NCBI GenBank assembly: GCA_023078555.1
Contig: CM041196.1
Span: 4,971,658 to 5,035,657, forward strand
DNA: 64,000 nucleotides
Origin: Ulva prolifera
Taxonomy: Eukaryota > Chlorophyta > Ulvophyceae > Ulvales > Ulvaceae
Direction: 5' to 3'
Shown here in pieces: positions 63,921 through 64,000 of the stretch (positions are counted from its first letter, which is position 1; every line of letters begins with the position of its first letter). A model generated the notes under the pieces. It did not search any database and was not told the DNA's origin. It was given only the letters and a program-made list of their open reading frames with translations. A program made the position numbers and the translations under genes.

Positions 63921-63991
63921 ATGGTGGCACAGCCTGGGATCGGAGGAGAAGCCGCAGGGATGTTGGAGGGGGCCGCCTGGGCGCCATGGGG
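63921..63991 (+). CDS. Possible first coding exon at window edge
   Basis: ATG 63921 begins a 23-codon frame (MVAQPGIGGEAAGMLEG) that meets a consensus-like donor GTAAGC at 63992. It could be the start of a gene running out of the window. Only composition and the donor support it. Confidence 0.2.
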
Positions 63992-64000
63992 GTAAGCAGG

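Overview
The window is nuclear DNA of a starch-storing photosynthetic eukaryote, most likely a chlorophyte green alga. The signs are dense small introns with GTGCG-type donors and TGCAG acceptors, GC-rich coding exons, a plastid alpha-glucan water dikinase and a plant-type diacylglycerol-kinase-like domain. A trebouxiophyte is my guess; class and species cannot be fixed from the sequence alone.

Layout. 1-9556 holds no gene I can support; it carries poly-C runs, adjoining palindromes and short non-LTR retrotransposon fragments. 9557-13073 (+) is a five-exon gene for an 850-residue, mostly disordered protein with a C-terminal CS (p23/HSP20-like) domain. 13074-19966 is again without a supportable gene. 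19967-45626 (+) is a giant gene that I could thread through 25 exons with every splice phase agreeing (about 5,900 codons). 46686-47955 (+) encodes a 240-residue likely outer-membrane or envelope beta-barrel. 48453-59133 (-) is alpha-glucan water dikinase (GWD) in 18 assigned exons, converging on the beta-barrel gene. 60448-62104 (-) is a DNAJC17-like J-domain plus RRM protein. 62764-63420 is a 5'-truncated LINE-like copy with a target-site duplication, and the last few hundred bases may hold pieces of two further genes.

The standout is the 25.7-kb gene. Its N-terminus is a complete plant-type diacylglycerol kinase fold whose nucleotide-binding signatures are all degenerate. This is followed by about 4,600 residues of AHNAK-like acidic V-D-x-P repeats, punctuated by about 19 basic aromatic motifs resembling MARCKS effector segments (four more diverged ones follow in the tail) and by Gly/Ala-rich hydrophobic stretches. 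The protein ends in a CaaX prenylation box (CIIM). Eleven to twelve consecutive repeat exons are symmetric phase 1-1, so modules can be duplicated or skipped without losing frame. I infer a multivalent membrane or lipid scaffold built on a dead lipid-kinase head; I know of no described family with this architecture.

GWD phosphorylates starch glucans and so opens granules to degradation in the plastid. The DNAJC17-like protein probably works in nuclear splicing. No operon-like linkage is expected. Genome habits seen across genes are C-rich intron starts, occasional GC-AG introns, and small tandem duplications in spacers.
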